A DNA stretch of 64,000 nt from Symsagittifera roscoffensis (taxonomy: Eukaryota; Xenacoelomorpha; Acoela; Convolutidae), in assembly GCF_963678635.1 (NCBI RefSeq), contig NC_087070.1, forward strand, positions 16,711,318 to 16,775,317. The letters are read 5' to 3'. Shown piece by piece: positions 10,401 to 18,893 of the stretch. The translations under genes were made by a program, and so were the position numbers. The number at the start of each line of letters is the position of its first letter. Position 1 is the stretch's first letter. The notes beneath the pieces were generated by a model. That model was not told where the DNA came from. It saw nothing but the letters and a program-made list of their open reading frames with translations, and did not search any database.

Positions 10401-13400
10401 AAACATCGTCTAAATAGGTGATTGCATTTTTCATGAGTATCAGTGGTCTAAAAATTTTGCTCATAAAAGCTGAAAATGCTGCTGGTCCTATGGATATTCC
10501 ATAGAATAAGCGGTTGAATTCATATTGTTGGTTTCCGATAACAAATTGTGTTAAACGTCGTGATTGTTCATCTAGTGGCATTTGATTGTATGCACTATTC
10601 ATATCGGCGGTTGTAAAGTATTTGCCGTTTATTTTTGTTAAAATAACTTGTATTGGTTCAATGGGCCAATTACATTTTGATTCATCTATAAGTGAATTGA
10701 GGTATCTAGCATCGAGAACGATTTTTAATGATTCTCCTTTAGCTAGAATGATAACAGGGTTGATAAATGTGTTGCCTTTTGGTTGTTCTTCTTTGTTTAC
10801 TGGTGATATAATGTTGTATTGTTCTAAAATATCGAGTAATCTGTTCACTTTATCATGTAAGTGAATTGGTACTTTACTTGCTCTCTGTTTTTTGAAAACT
10901 GCGTCTGGTTTTAACGGGAGATGTAGTGATGAACTGATTTTTCCAACATCGAATTTTGATGTTGCATAGACTGATGAATATTTAATTAGCTGTTTGGCTA
11001 ATTTTTCGAATTCGTCTTGTGTTATTTGTGAATGTTGGAAATTAAACATTGTTAAAAATTTTTGTTGGTCCTCTGTGTAGTTACTTATGTTGAATGTAGG
11101 TTTGAAATATGGAGTTTTTGTGAAATAATCCGTATTTCTGTTTTCGTTACTTATTATATTATTTATAGATAATTCTTCATTAAGAATTGTAGATTGGCAA
11201 ATATCTAGTAATTGGAGTATATTATTTACGCGATAGGCTTTTTCGTGTATTGGTGATATTGTAGCGTTGGTTTCACAATATCCTAAAAGTCCTAAAGGTA
11301 ATGTTACTTGGTAAGGTGTGTTATTATAGACATGTAAGGAAATGATATCGGAATTCGAATTTTTCAAATATTTTATGGATGAGATTGTGATTTTGAAAAA
11401 TTTGTGAATAGGTTTGAATTCAAATTCTGACATATAAAATTTTTGTTTGTTTTGTTCTTTATCATATTGGTGAACTTGTTTGATTGAAAAATTATAGATA
11501 TTTCCTGATAGTGGTTTTAGGTGTTTTCTTTGTTGGTTAAATATCGGGTAGAATTTTGAAAAGAATGGTGGTTGTTTATTTAATCTTTGAAAAAATGTTA
11601 AGGATGTTTCTTTTGTTTTTGTATATTTATCTTTGATTAATATTTTACTATTTAGTATGTTAATTGTTGGTATATACTTCGAAATAAATGGTATTCCAAT
11701 GATATTATATTTAATGTCAGTGATATGGAATATTTGTTTAAATGGCTTATTTAAAATTTTGCTTTGCTCCATTGTTCTGGTGGGGAGGAGAAATAATTGG
11801 ATTTTTCCGTAGTTTATCAATGTTGATCCTTGTGCTGTTGCTAACTTACTGGAGGTTTCAAGAGGTGTTAGCTTTGGGTGTAAAGTTTTTATTTCATTCC
11901 ATGTGGGGATGTTTATTATGTTTGATTCTGCTCCTGAATCAATTAAAAAATCTATTTCAAGGTCTGGTGGTTGAAATTCTTTATTTTTTGGGCTTTCTAA
12001 GAGAAATGGTATTGTCCAAATTTTTTCTTTGGGTTGTTCTTTTTGTATATTTTGATAAATGTGGTTTGTATTCAAGCATTTTGTTTTGGTATTTTTATTG
12101 GTTTGATTTGTAGTGTTAATCTCATTTGTTTCTTGCGTCGTTGGTGTGGAATTTATGGGTGTAGTGTAATAATTTTGAAGAAATTCTGATTGATTTTCAT
12201 ATATGTGTGATGAAAAGGGTTGTTCATATATGACAGATTCATAGTCATTTTCGAGTTTTATCATATTGATAGAAAGAGTGTTTTCAGTATCACTTTCTGA
12301 ATCTGATGATGTACAGTTTATTTGATTGAGTTGTAACGTATCAGTTACTGTGTCATCAATACCTGGAGGGTCTGATGTTGTTTCTGGACTAGATTGTACT
12401 TGATTGATTTGTCTTTGATGTTTAGGTGTACTACTTCTGTGGCGATTATTAGAATTATTATAGTTATTATTATTCCGGTGTGGTGATTGGGAATAATTTC
12501 TATAACGATTATTATAACTTGAGTGTCGATTTTGTGAATTATTTCGCGATCTGTTTTGGTAATTATTGTTTGGTCTGTTATAGTTCGATCTATTATATGA
12601 GTTATTCCTTGATTGATTGTTCGGGTAATTCTGGTTTCGGTTGTTTGAATAACTTCTATTTCGATTATATGAGTAGTTTCTATTCCTATTGTATGATGAA
12701 TTTCGTGATTGGTTGTTTGGATAGTAGTTATTTCTTGATTGGGAATTAGATCTAGAAACAAATCGTTGTGTATTTGAATTTGATCTGGAGTAGTTATTTC
12801 GACTATTTGGTCTATTGTAGTGATTTTGTGATGAATTATTCGTGTTTCTTCGTTCTGGTGATCTTCCTCTATAACTTGAGTTATATGGTGATTGATTTCT
12901 TGTATAATTTGTATTGTTCGGGAGTGGTTTTCCTGAACTGTTGTTGCTGTAGACTGTTTTGTTCGGTAGATTTTGATCTTTTTTCATGTATTGATAGAAT
13001 GATTTATTTGGTTCTTTATATTTTTGAGGTTTATTTTGATTGTCTTGCTGTTTTTGTCTACATTCGGAAATACTATGTCCGTATCGTCGGCAATAATTAC
13101 ACCATTTTTTGAAAGATGGTTTGCCTTTAAAGTTTGGGTTCTTTTCGTAAATATTGAGTATTTCAGTGATTTTTTCAACGAGGTCTGTCTCTGATTCCTG
13201 TATATTATTAATATTAGTGGGAGTCGTTTCAATTCTGTTAACGTATTGTAATTTCAGATTTTCCGTTTCTTCTAGTTTCATCGTGATTTCTGCTTGTTCT
13301 AATTTGTCTACTAGTTTTCGAAAATCTAAATCGGGTTCTCGAATTGAAGAAGGATGGGATGCTCTCTTTTTTATTGCTATTTTCCTTAATTGTGGTATTA

Positions 13401-15624
13401 AGGTCATCATTAAGATTTCTGTCATCTTTGTGTTTTTATAGTCGTGTGTATTTAGTGAATATGCTTTTCGAACTAGTGTTTCGATTCGTACTGCTAATTG
13501 CTTGATGGTTTCGTTTGGTAATCTGCGAATTTCATTACATAAAACTCTTTGTTGTTGTTTGTTTCTTTCGGAGTCAAACATTTTTGAAAATTCCTGTGTA
13601 AACCTTTTCCAGTTTGATTTTATTTCTAGAGGTAGTACTGAAAACCATTTTTGGGCTGCGCCATCTAAGGTTGTTTGTATTAACGCTGTGCGTCGATGTA
13701 TCCAATTTTGATGTAGTGGCGTATTAATTGGTTCAGGTCCAATATTTAAAATCAGGTTTGCTGTTACTGCATTTAAATAATCTTCTACAGAGTATTCAGG
13801 GTCTGTTCCTGTGAAAACCATTAAAGGTTTGTTTGATGTTATTGATGATCCACCCATAAGGTATGGATTCATTGTCATTTGTAATGATTCTGCTGCATTT
13901 GGCATTTGAGAAAAATTTGAAAGTTGGTTTCTTGTTATTTCATGTTGTTGGAGATAATATGGGAGTGGTATTTCATTTTGCATTTGTGATGCTTGATACG
14001 AGTGTGCAGTCATTGGATTTTGTTGTTGAATTGGTTGAAAAGATTGTGTATTAATTAGATTTTTTTGTTGAATTGGTTGTTGATGTTGTGCATCTATTGG
14101 TTGTGGAGAAAAATTTCTATGATTTGTACGTGTTCTCTGTATTCCTTGTCTACGATATTCTTGAGTATTTGGTTCAAATATATCTGGTTGTAAGAAATCA
14201 TCATCTGAGGATAAATAATCCATTTGATAAGATGTCTGTTTTTTATTTTTATTTTGTTGAAAAAATGGGTAATTTTCACTATGATCCTGTGGAGGATTTG
14301 TTTGGAAATTTATTGAATTAGGTTGGGTCATTGGGTTATCCCAATTTCGAGATCTTGTATATTGGTTAAAATTTCTTTGTGGTTGGTTATATGTTTTTGA
14401 TGGATGTGTATAATTATAATTATGGTCTGCAAAGTTGTTTCTAGTGAATGTTTTGCGTGTTTTTGATGGTATTGTCATGGGTCTGTATGTTTGGTAATCC
14501 ATATGTGAATATTTAGGGGCAACCGAAGGTTTAACGGTTGATTGTAAGGTTACCTGTGTTTGTGAAGGATTTGTATTTCTTGGTGTTGTTAAATTTGGGC
14601 GTATTGGTGAAATACTTTGTTGTGTAGTTGTTGTGTGTACAATTTCTTCATTTATGAAGTGTGATGGTGTCTGGATATCTTGTTGAGTAAGATTCCTAGT
14701 TCCATTGAGGTTTTCATTGTGTATGACTGTAGAGTTTAAACTATTATTCTGTGTATCGGGCAAAAATGTATTATAGTTTAATGGTGTTGCATCAATGGTG
14801 AATGGTATTACTCTTACATAATCTCTTATGTAAGATATCGTACTTATTGCTTGACTTGAGATTGTTTGTGGGAAGCTTATAAATGCGGGATGAGACCATT
14901 CGGGGTCCCAAACATAATCTGATTGTTCTGTGATAGCGGTATCATCGTTCGAGTTTTGGGGTCTAAAATTTTTTCTTGCTTGTGCAATTAAATCAATATT
15001 GTGTGTGAAATAATCTATTATCAACCATGCCAAAATTTTTTGTAGATCGTGTTTTGTATGTTGTGAAACGTCGTCTTTCGTGAAATTTTCTTTAATGATG
15101 TGTAAATAACTAGAGAGTAGTGTGATTTCATGTCGTACTCTTAAATGTTTAGATGTTTCTGTCGGTGAGACATTTGTTATTGGGATTTCGTTTTCTAATA
15201 TCGAAATATAACTATATATTATTGCGAAAACTTCATTGGTGAATATGGAGTTTGCTCTTTGTGAGTTATGATATTGGATGCTTTTTATATATTCTGAAAA
15301 AACTTTTGAAAATTCTAAATCAAGATCGTCTGTTTGAATTGTATATTTTCTATTATTATGGTTTGGTGAGGTGAATTCTATGGAGTAGATTCCATACTGT
15401 TGTGTTATGTTGCATATATCTTTTAAGTAGTGGTCTATGATTTGTCTTTTGATTTTTACATCTGGGAACTCTGTTTTACATGGACTGATTCCGGGTTCAA
15501 ATAAATTTAATAGTAAATTTTTGCAAAATATATGCTGTCCTCTATCAGTGGTTGCATTTACTATAAAAGGAAAGATTTCATCATCATCTGGACTTTCTTC
15601 ACCTGGGGTGTGCGTTGAGCTCAT
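7402..15624 (-). CDS. gag-pol: Gag-Pol polyprotein of Ty3/Gypsy element 1 (2740 aa)
   Basis: A single uninterrupted frame. Gag is very large, about 1100 residues: a helical N-terminal region (1-220), a Gln/Asn-rich linker, a capsid-like region (about 590-790), a CX2CX4HX4C zinc knuckle near 842, then a long Asn/Arg/Ser/Tyr-rich disordered tract (about 885-1070). The aspartic protease has DSGAES near 1227. RT has YLDD near 1735. RNase H shows DASNFG near 1884 and DHKP near 1955. After a ~240-residue spacer comes the integrase: an HHCC zinc module (about 2240-2290), then D, DNG and GLVEG around catalytic D,D,E residues near 2317, 2378 and 2410, followed by a GPY-like C-terminal motif. No stop or frameshift separates gag from pol, as in nematode Cer1. 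Its ATG overlaps the 155-aa ORF by 26 nt. Confidence 0.95.
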   Translation of the reverse strand: MSSTHTPGEESPDDDEIFPFIVNATTDRGQHIFCKNLLLNLFEPGISPCKTEFPDVKIKRQIIDHYLKDICNITQQYGIYSIEFTSPNHNNRKYTIQTDDLDLEFSKVFSEYIKSIQYHNSQRANSIFTNEVFAIIYSYISILENEIPITNVSPTETSKHLRVRHEITLLSSYLHIIKENFTKDDVSQHTKHDLQKILAWLIIDYFTHNIDLIAQARKNFRPQNSNDDTAITEQSDYVWDPEWSHPAFISFPQTISSQAISTISYIRDYVRVIPFTIDATPLNYNTFLPDTQNNSLNSTVIHNENLNGTRNLTQQDIQTPSHFINEEIVHTTTTQQSISPIRPNLTTPRNTNPSQTQVTLQSTVKPSVAPKYSHMDYQTYRPMTIPSKTRKTFTRNNFADHNYNYTHPSKTYNQPQRNFNQYTRSRNWDNPMTQPNSINFQTNPPQDHSENYPFFQQNKNKKQTSYQMDYLSSDDDFLQPDIFEPNTQEYRRQGIQRTRTNHRNFSPQPIDAQHQQPIQQKNLINTQSFQPIQQQNPMTAHSYQASQMQNEIPLPYYLQQHEITRNQLSNFSQMPNAAESLQMTMNPYLMGGSSITSNKPLMVFTGTDPEYSVEDYLNAVTANLILNIGPEPINTPLHQNWIHRRTALIQTTLDGAAQKWFSVLPLEIKSNWKRFTQEFSKMFDSERNKQQQRVLCNEIRRLPNETIKQLAVRIETLVRKAYSLNTHDYKNTKMTEILMMTLIPQLRKIAIKKRASHPSSIREPDLDFRKLVDKLEQAEITMKLEETENLKLQYVNRIETTPTNINNIQESETDLVEKITEILNIYEKNPNFKGKPSFKKWCNYCRRYGHSISECRQKQQDNQNKPQKYKEPNKSFYQYMKKDQNLPNKTVYSNNSSGKPLPNNTNYTRNQSPYNSSYRGRSPERRNTNNSSQNHYNRPNSRNNYSRSNSNTQRFVSRSNSQSRNNYYPNNQSRNSSYNRNRNYSYNRNRSYSNNRNQNYPNNQSRNNSYNRSNYNRPNNNYQNRSRNNSQNRHSSYNNRYRNYSQSPHRNNNNYNNSNNRHRSSTPKHQRQINQVQSSPETTSDPPGIDDTVTDTLQLNQINCTSSDSESDTENTLSINMIKLENDYESVIYEQPFSSHIYENQSEFLQNYYTTPINSTPTTQETNEINTTNQTNKNTKTKCLNTNHIYQNIQKEQPKEKIWTIPFLLESPKNKEFQPPDLEIDFLIDSGAESNIINIPTWNEIKTLHPKLTPLETSSKLATAQGSTLINYGKIQLFLLPTRTMEQSKILNKPFKQIFHITDIKYNIIGIPFISKYIPTINILNSKILIKDKYTKTKETSLTFFQRLNKQPPFFSKFYPIFNQQRKHLKPLSGNIYNFSIKQVHQYDKEQNKQKFYMSEFEFKPIHKFFKITISSIKYLKNSNSDIISLHVYNNTPYQVTLPLGLLGYCETNATISPIHEKAYRVNNILQLLDICQSTILNEELSINNIISNENRNTDYFTKTPYFKPTFNISNYTEDQQKFLTMFNFQHSQITQDEFEKLAKQLIKYSSVYATSKFDVGKISSSLHLPLKPDAVFKKQRASKVPIHLHDKVNRLLDILEQYNIISPVNKEEQPKGNTFINPVIILAKGESLKIVLDARYLNSLIDESKCNWPIEPIQVILTKINGKYFTTADMNSAYNQMPLDEQSRRLTQFVIGNQQYEFNRLFYGISIGPAAFSAFMSKIFRPLILMKNAITYLDDVFMQSQTKDEMFNVLEKYHQILQNENLKAAPDKSHFFLTRVKFLGHNIERKTITPLKSRLDAIQKLQPPTNKKKIQEFLGMLNFLSKYVYKMQLYLRPFCNILRQQNNFEWNTEHQTRFEEIKKLLTEQISNTIPDSNHPFYAMCDASNFGIGAALLQSHNGTNKMNLISANSRLFTQAELRLSTLMRECTAIIYTLTEYEFLILGSKHPTVLFTDHKPIIFLFTQKSNPNHRVYRFQLIIMKFPNLHIVWTAGKNLALPDTLSRNTPPELLTRKTTVEIPKNIKFYLAENETSPRLECKYAVKTDIEQSQINNLQHFPLYLDCQNNHYEVDLLGTSTFKPIPYSQWIKNNTQQKRTKQHPPKKDHFPLIEKEDLTDKINLSGPQTNDSKYTINQVFDLHDPLDTIPLSKFEIENIFLPPTETITISTLKQYQNLDPIIRQLKSWHKYKTKPVKADSTILGNKTLLRYFRKFNNTTINENTDLLEYNLNESTVPCLPLSMILIAFNISHTQNIKGHSGSEKTYSNFIQNFYFPNVPIWIKVLCNDCIVCQLNKPYPNQKQIAQKQDFKGQSLYFNHRISFDTKGPISPSSEGNSYIMVIVDAFTHYVALNPVPHCNAYYAYTTLYEHWIAKFGLPEILVTDNGTEFINNEIITLCHLYNIKHKPRTSHAPWTNGLVEGMNRSLQEYLRCIINGNDTKYTEWSADVKLFPLAYNSQITTTLGMSPYEMVFNQKPRKPIMFTANSHKNAQGYCQPNKDSICYNLPLHTHDEDHFHHPQILKLASGTHTEWILNRDKKHNEIYQKITKKLLQRQNINEQINSRFTPASELKIGTFVLIPNFNTQKGISKKLQPLRKGPYQIIAKPTDVTYKITDSNKKEIVQHRNNLLPYYPKEYALRELTQLYSFTGLKIIQNEPHLKNTEQNDNPTENQNTKPTATKNNTQNHKESPKQRKNRKMTEQIIPQEQIDKSENRKTTRLRNQPRKNYKIFIPQSKILKKVEFQK

Positions 15625-16066
15625 TTTTTCGTTCGATGACTGTTAATATGTAATTATTAATGTGTCGAATTGGTTGATTCCAATTGTATAAATGTACTGG
15701 TTTGTGTTTATACTGCTTTTTTATTCTTCTTTTTCCTCTTTTTGATGAATTTGAAGTTGTTTCTGAGTCAGAAAAATATAATTGATCGTGAAGTGGGCAA
15801 TTTTTATCTATTGATTCTTTTAGTTTGTAAAGTTCGTCTAAACTGTTGGTTTCTGATTCTGAAAATGCGTTTCGATTTTTTGAAAATCTTTTTCGTGTTA
15901 TTTGTCTTTGTTTCGTTATTATTTTTCTTTTTAGTGTTTGTCGTTTTGTTCGAATGTATCCAACTGTTTGTGTATGAGGTGTGATTACAAGGTCGTATTT
16001 TTTGTTATCTATTTCACAATTGTGTAAAACGATTGTTTGTTTATTTCCTAGGTTTTTAAATGACAT
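15599..16066 (-). CDS. Basic 155-aa leader protein (ORF0) of element 1
   Basis: First sizeable ORF after the leader, overlapping the gag-pol start by 26 nt in another frame. It contains a Lys/Arg-rich block at about residues 39-67 and a second one near 108-122, separated by an acidic/Ser-rich stretch. This pattern suggests nucleic-acid binding or nuclear targeting. It recalls the arginine-rich regulatory proteins of complex retroviruses only by analogy; I see no sequence match. Because it lies 5' of gag-pol, it would be translated first on the genomic RNA unless bypassed by splicing, internal entry or leaky scanning. The family is unknown and the coding status likely but unproven. Confidence 0.6.
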   Translation of the reverse strand: MSFKNLGNKQTIVLHNCEIDNKKYDLVITPHTQTVGYIRTKRQTLKRKIITKQRQITRKRFSKNRNAFSESETNSLDELYKLKESIDKNCPLHDQLYFSDSETTSNSSKRGKRRIKKQYKHKPVHLYNWNQPIRHINNYILTVIERKNELNAHPR

Positions 16067-16585
16067 AAGGTTTAGGATGACGGATGCAAAAGGTTGTTAA
16101 ATGATTTCTATTTTCCTAAACTGTTAGTTCTTACGATTTTTTGGTTAGCTTAACCTGGGTCTATTTGTTCAGGGTTGGAGAGAAAAGTATATCGATTCCG
16201 AAGAATGATTTTTTACTTTCTCGTGGCTAGTATAAGTTAAGGTGTTAACTTACTTAATCTTACTTAGGGGTAGTGATTGTGTTCAAGGGTTGGAGAATAG
16301 TAAATCGATCCACAAGGTTCAGGTATAATTAGAACGCGAGTAGTTCGTTAGATACTATTTTAAACTTACTAAGTCTAAGATTTATCCTGGGTCTGTTAAG
16401 AGGGGGGGGGTCAAGTGAAGGATGAATAACCGAAGTTCTTCACTGTTTATCCTAATTTGAATGATTAGTTTTGTTTAAAAATTTCTATTAGTCTTAGGTC
16501 TTTAGAAAGGGTTGGGTAGTGAATCGACGTTTGAGGTCGTTAGACACTAATTAAGTGGGTGGGGGAGAACAAAGTTGTTCTGTTT

Positions 16586-16670
16586 GATCCAAGGATAAGC
16601 CTTGATGATCAAATTTGAAATTTAATTAAGTAGAAAATGATTTAAGATCCAAGGATAAGCCTTGATGATC
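16586..16670 (-). repeat. Two 25-bp direct repeats, each a small hairpin
   Basis: Identical 25-bp units at 16586-16610 and 16646-16670, 60 bases apart. Each contains a perfect 5-bp stem CAAGG/CCTTG around the loop ATAAG and is flanked by GATC. Repeated hairpins in the leader of an LTR element are a plausible packaging or dimer-linkage signal. Confidence 0.7.
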
Positions 16671-17001
16671 TGGTTTTAAAATTAAGTGAATTTAAGTTTT
16701 AATAAAATTTTAAATGTGTGTAAAGGAAAGATTTAGTGTTTTGATGATATTAGTGGGTTTATGATTGCTGTTATGTTTTAGGTGATGGAGCTGGAACAAC
16801 AGGATGATTTATGATTACTAACCATTTATTGTCATGCTACTAATTTTTATTTTTTATTTTTCAATAAATATTTTTCAAACATGTTTTGTATATTACTGCA
16901 GAGTTTTAGGAAAACGATCTTAGATCTTTTTATCAATCTTTATTGTATATTAATAATTTTGTTTAGCGCCTGAAATGATTTTGAAGATTAACTTCAAGGT
17001 T

Positions 17002-17235
17002 TTATGTTTGCAAATGAAAATCTAAATTCATTGCCAGTAGTATTCTAAATATAAAAGTTTGTTCTGGTTTTTGCCTAACTATCATATAGCTATATGGCAA
17101 GTTTCTACTTTGTCGTATGTCGTCTCTGGTTCGAGGTCTTCTTCCAATTCCGGGTAGTTCTGTTATGGTTCGGAATATTGGCTCTGATCTATTGAGTCGT
17201 AGAGACATTTCGATTAAATTATTGTCGTATAACAT
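17002..17235 (-). CDS. Possible 77-aa leader ORF
   Basis: A minus-strand ORF starting about 85 nt inside the primer site, with a varied, Arg-rich protein-like composition. It has no recognised domain and no copy elsewhere in the window to test conservation. It could be an upstream ORF that modulates translation, a first exon, or chance. Confidence 0.25.
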   Translation of the reverse strand: MLYDNNLIEMSLRLNRSEPIFRTITELPGIGRRPRTRDDIRQSRNLPYSYMIVRQKPEQTFIFRILLAMNLDFHLQT

Positions 17236-17300
17236 TTTGTAAATGTTTTTGTCTAATTTCTAATCTATTTTGGTTAATTCTAAGCTATTAAGGTCTTGTT

Positions 17301-17320
17301 CGAGACTTATGGTCGCACCA
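17301..17320 (-). promoter_or_regulatory. tRNA primer-binding site of element 1
   Basis: On the minus strand, 2 nt after the LTR ends in CA, the sequence reads TGGTGCGACCATAAG. TGG pairs with the CCA end of a tRNA. The plus strand shows a T-loop-like GTTCGAG upstream, as expected of a tRNA 3' end. I could not assign the tRNA: the spacing is one base short of a canonical tRNA. Confidence 0.75.
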
Positions 17321-17322
17321 GA

Positions 17323-17732
17323 TGAGTTAGGACCGAGTTGGTTAACTCATAGAGTAATTTCGGATAGGGTACACCGTCTGCTCGTCACGCTATCTTATTT
17401 TCGGCCGGATAGATTCGTGCAACTTCTTAGTCTAATACCGATCCTAATCTTACTCTTATACTATCTAGTCTCAGGTTGTTTAACTAGTCTCTGCTAGGCT
17501 CAATAGATCTAGGGTATACTGGTTTATTGCGGCTGCTGAAGTGCTCGGGAGAGTCCAACTAATTTCTAAGTTAAATTCAAATCTCTCTGGTGCTGAAATT
17601 ACAAGTAACTTCAGCACTTACAAATAAGTGGGTTGTTAGTTAGATGGATCATGATTGGTTAATATTAAATACTTTACATTGGTAAAATATCTAATTTATC
17701 CAATCATAAAATGTAGTTTAGATCAGGTTCCA
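17323..17732 (-). repeat. 5' LTR of element 1, 410 bp
   Basis: Starts TGAGTTAGG and ends GGTTCCA on the plus strand. It matches 55652-56061 end to end over exactly 410 bp with roughly 17 differences by eye (about 96%). An AATAAA polyadenylation signal on the minus strand lies at 17528-17523. A 28-nt hairpin lies at 17590-17617. The partner LTR of element 1 is outside the window, so insertion age cannot be judged. Confidence 0.93.
17590..17617 (-). promoter_or_regulatory. Conserved RNA hairpin in the LTR
   Basis: Inverted arms GTGCTGAARTTAC around a 2-nt centre. In element 2 (55919-55946) the arms are a perfect 13-bp palindrome. In element 1 one base differs, and in the minus-strand RNA it becomes a G:U wobble, keeping the stem. 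It lies upstream of the polyadenylation signal in the transcript sense. Its role is unknown. Confidence 0.55.
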
Positions 17733-18078
17733 CTATATCTGTAAATTTCAATCAATATTACTCCGTATGAAAGAAACTTGGACACGAAAACATGAACAAA
17801 AACAAACTAAAACAAACGAAATCAAACAAATACAAATGTGTTCATACTTGCCACTATTTCACGACAACTGGTTGTCTACATAGAAGCACACACTAAAATT
17901 CAGAACCAGACAGCTCAATTAATTTTACCTGAAGGCTTTTGTTGACAGGTATGGATTAACATTTGGTTACAATTTTCTCCAAATTGTTGCAGCAAAATTT
18001 CAGGAAAGTTTTTAGCGAGCACCATAAATTAGAATAAATTGTTGACTACGCTATGTCAAACATGCTATCAAAAACAAA
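17733..18078. other. Flank of element 1, nothing recognised
   Basis: An A-rich stretch with no ORF, repeat or RNA gene that I can support. The first bases (CTATA) would be one copy of the element's target duplication; the other copy is outside the window. Confidence 0.5.
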
Positions 18079-18627
18079 ACAAGGCGCTGCTCGTATGTCA
18101 GGGCATAGCTCTGAATATTATAACTGACTTTTAATTGGTCTTCAATAACTTTTGATCCTGATAATCTAGTAATCATTTTTAAAATCTGAGTCGTATAAGG
18201 AAACAGGACAGCTCGTATGAAGGCGACGCACTGAGTGTTTACATTGCCCTCTAATGCATATGGAGCAGATTTCTTTGAAAAATGGTGAAACTTAAATTAT
18301 ATACAAATAGGAAGTTTCAAATCAAACACCGATTTTTGTGCGGGATCAAATAGCCGCTTACGCGTTCATATCACGAAATATATATCGTGTTACCGTGTTA
18401 GTTAGGCAACTTGGTCAAACAGGAAATTTTGAATCAATCAATCCTCATACATTCACGGTAAAAATCAGACGTATTTTTTTTAAAAGTTTGAGCTCAGGAC
18501 AGTAATAGTTTTCAGATGATATATGAAACTACGTTAAAAGTGGCTTTTCAAAAAAGCAAAGTTTGTTTGGAGAAAAAACCCGAGAACAAATATTCCGTCC
18601 TTTTATTCAAAAGTCAAAGTCGGAACA
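18079..18627 (-). mobile_element. Helentron-like non-autonomous element, old copy
   Basis: Inverted relative to the + copies: ends in GGAACA preceded by AAAGTC (the family's 5' end) and begins ACAAG with the CTGCTCGTAT subterminal motif. Internal similarity is patchy, and a second 3'-end-like block near 18207-18250 suggests a nested or rearranged copy. Confidence 0.6.
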
Positions 18628-18636
18628 ATAATATTA

Positions 18637-18893
18637 TCAATTAGTTGGTGTCATTTCAATTCGATTGAGTTTCAGCATCATAGAAAATATCTTCAAATTG
18701 TTGAACCAGAATTCTACGCCGCAGACTGCAGTACATTTAAGATAGTGCAAAGCCCAACCGCTTAGCAACATGTCTTTTTCAGGACAGAGCCTTGATCTAA
18801 AACTTTCTTTCAGATATTGATATGAAAGAAAAACCAGGCGTATAGTTTTCTCACTTTCTTCAAAGGTAACTAACGCAAATATTGTCAATTTAT
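18637..18893 (-). pseudogene. Exon-like relic shared with 32321-32477 and 37535-37691
   Basis: The 157-bp block 18737-18893 recurs at about 95% identity at 32321-32477 and its duplicate. On the minus strand both copies encode a similar peptide beginning FALVTFEE/N, so the frame is preserved. Here the ORF runs on to 18637 (83 aa in total). Each copy lies beside a Helentron-like element, so it may be a host exon fragment carried or duplicated with these elements. I do not recognise the protein. Confidence 0.4.

Larger units (their letters stand above)
16067..17322 (-). other. Element 1 leader between primer site and first ORF
   Basis: About 1.25 kb, long for an LTR element. It holds repeated motifs not seen elsewhere in the window: a 25-bp perfect direct repeat that folds into a small hairpin, and three degenerate copies of a GGGTTGG...AATCGA motif (16171-16196, 16285-16311, 16506-16529). 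A G8 run lies near 16402. A GTAAGT that could serve as a splice donor is at 16253-16248. Such a region is the expected place for packaging and dimerisation signals; that role is inferred. Confidence 0.6.
1..17732 (-). mobile_element. Giant env-bearing Ty3/Gypsy LTR retrotransposon (element 1), 3' LTR outside window
   Basis: Transcribed right to left. Seen directly: a 410-bp LTR at the right end (TG...CA on either strand), a primer-binding site 2 nt inside it, then a leader and a series of minus-strand ORFs: 155 aa, 2740 aa gag-pol, 62 aa, a 378-codon frame without ATG, 872 aa env-like and 601 aa. The RT, RNase H and integrase motifs and their order are those of Ty3/Gypsy (Metaviridae), and gag-pol in one frame recalls nematode Cer1. 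The left end is cut: position 1 aligns with about 56838 of the related copy, so roughly 1.2 kb of 3' sequence is missing and the full element should be about 18.9 kb, unusually long for an LTR element. No stop or frameshift is seen in the main ORFs, so it may be autonomous or recently active. Confidence 0.9.

Noticed and set aside
12480-12749. Plus-strand ORFs across gag-pol and env (for example 11742-12113, 12480-12749, 12768-13112, 2755-3075)
   Set aside because: They are antisense shadows of AT-rich minus-strand coding sequence; composition is Tyr/Phe/Leu-rich and no motif is seen.
7402-15624. BEL/Pao or Copia class for element 1
   Set aside because: Order protease-RT-RNase H-integrase and the RT and integrase motifs are of Ty3/Gypsy type; Copia has integrase before RT.
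17301-17320. Naming the primer tRNA
   Set aside because: The match to a tRNA 3' end is clear in outline, but spacing is off by one and I could not assign an isoacceptor without a search.
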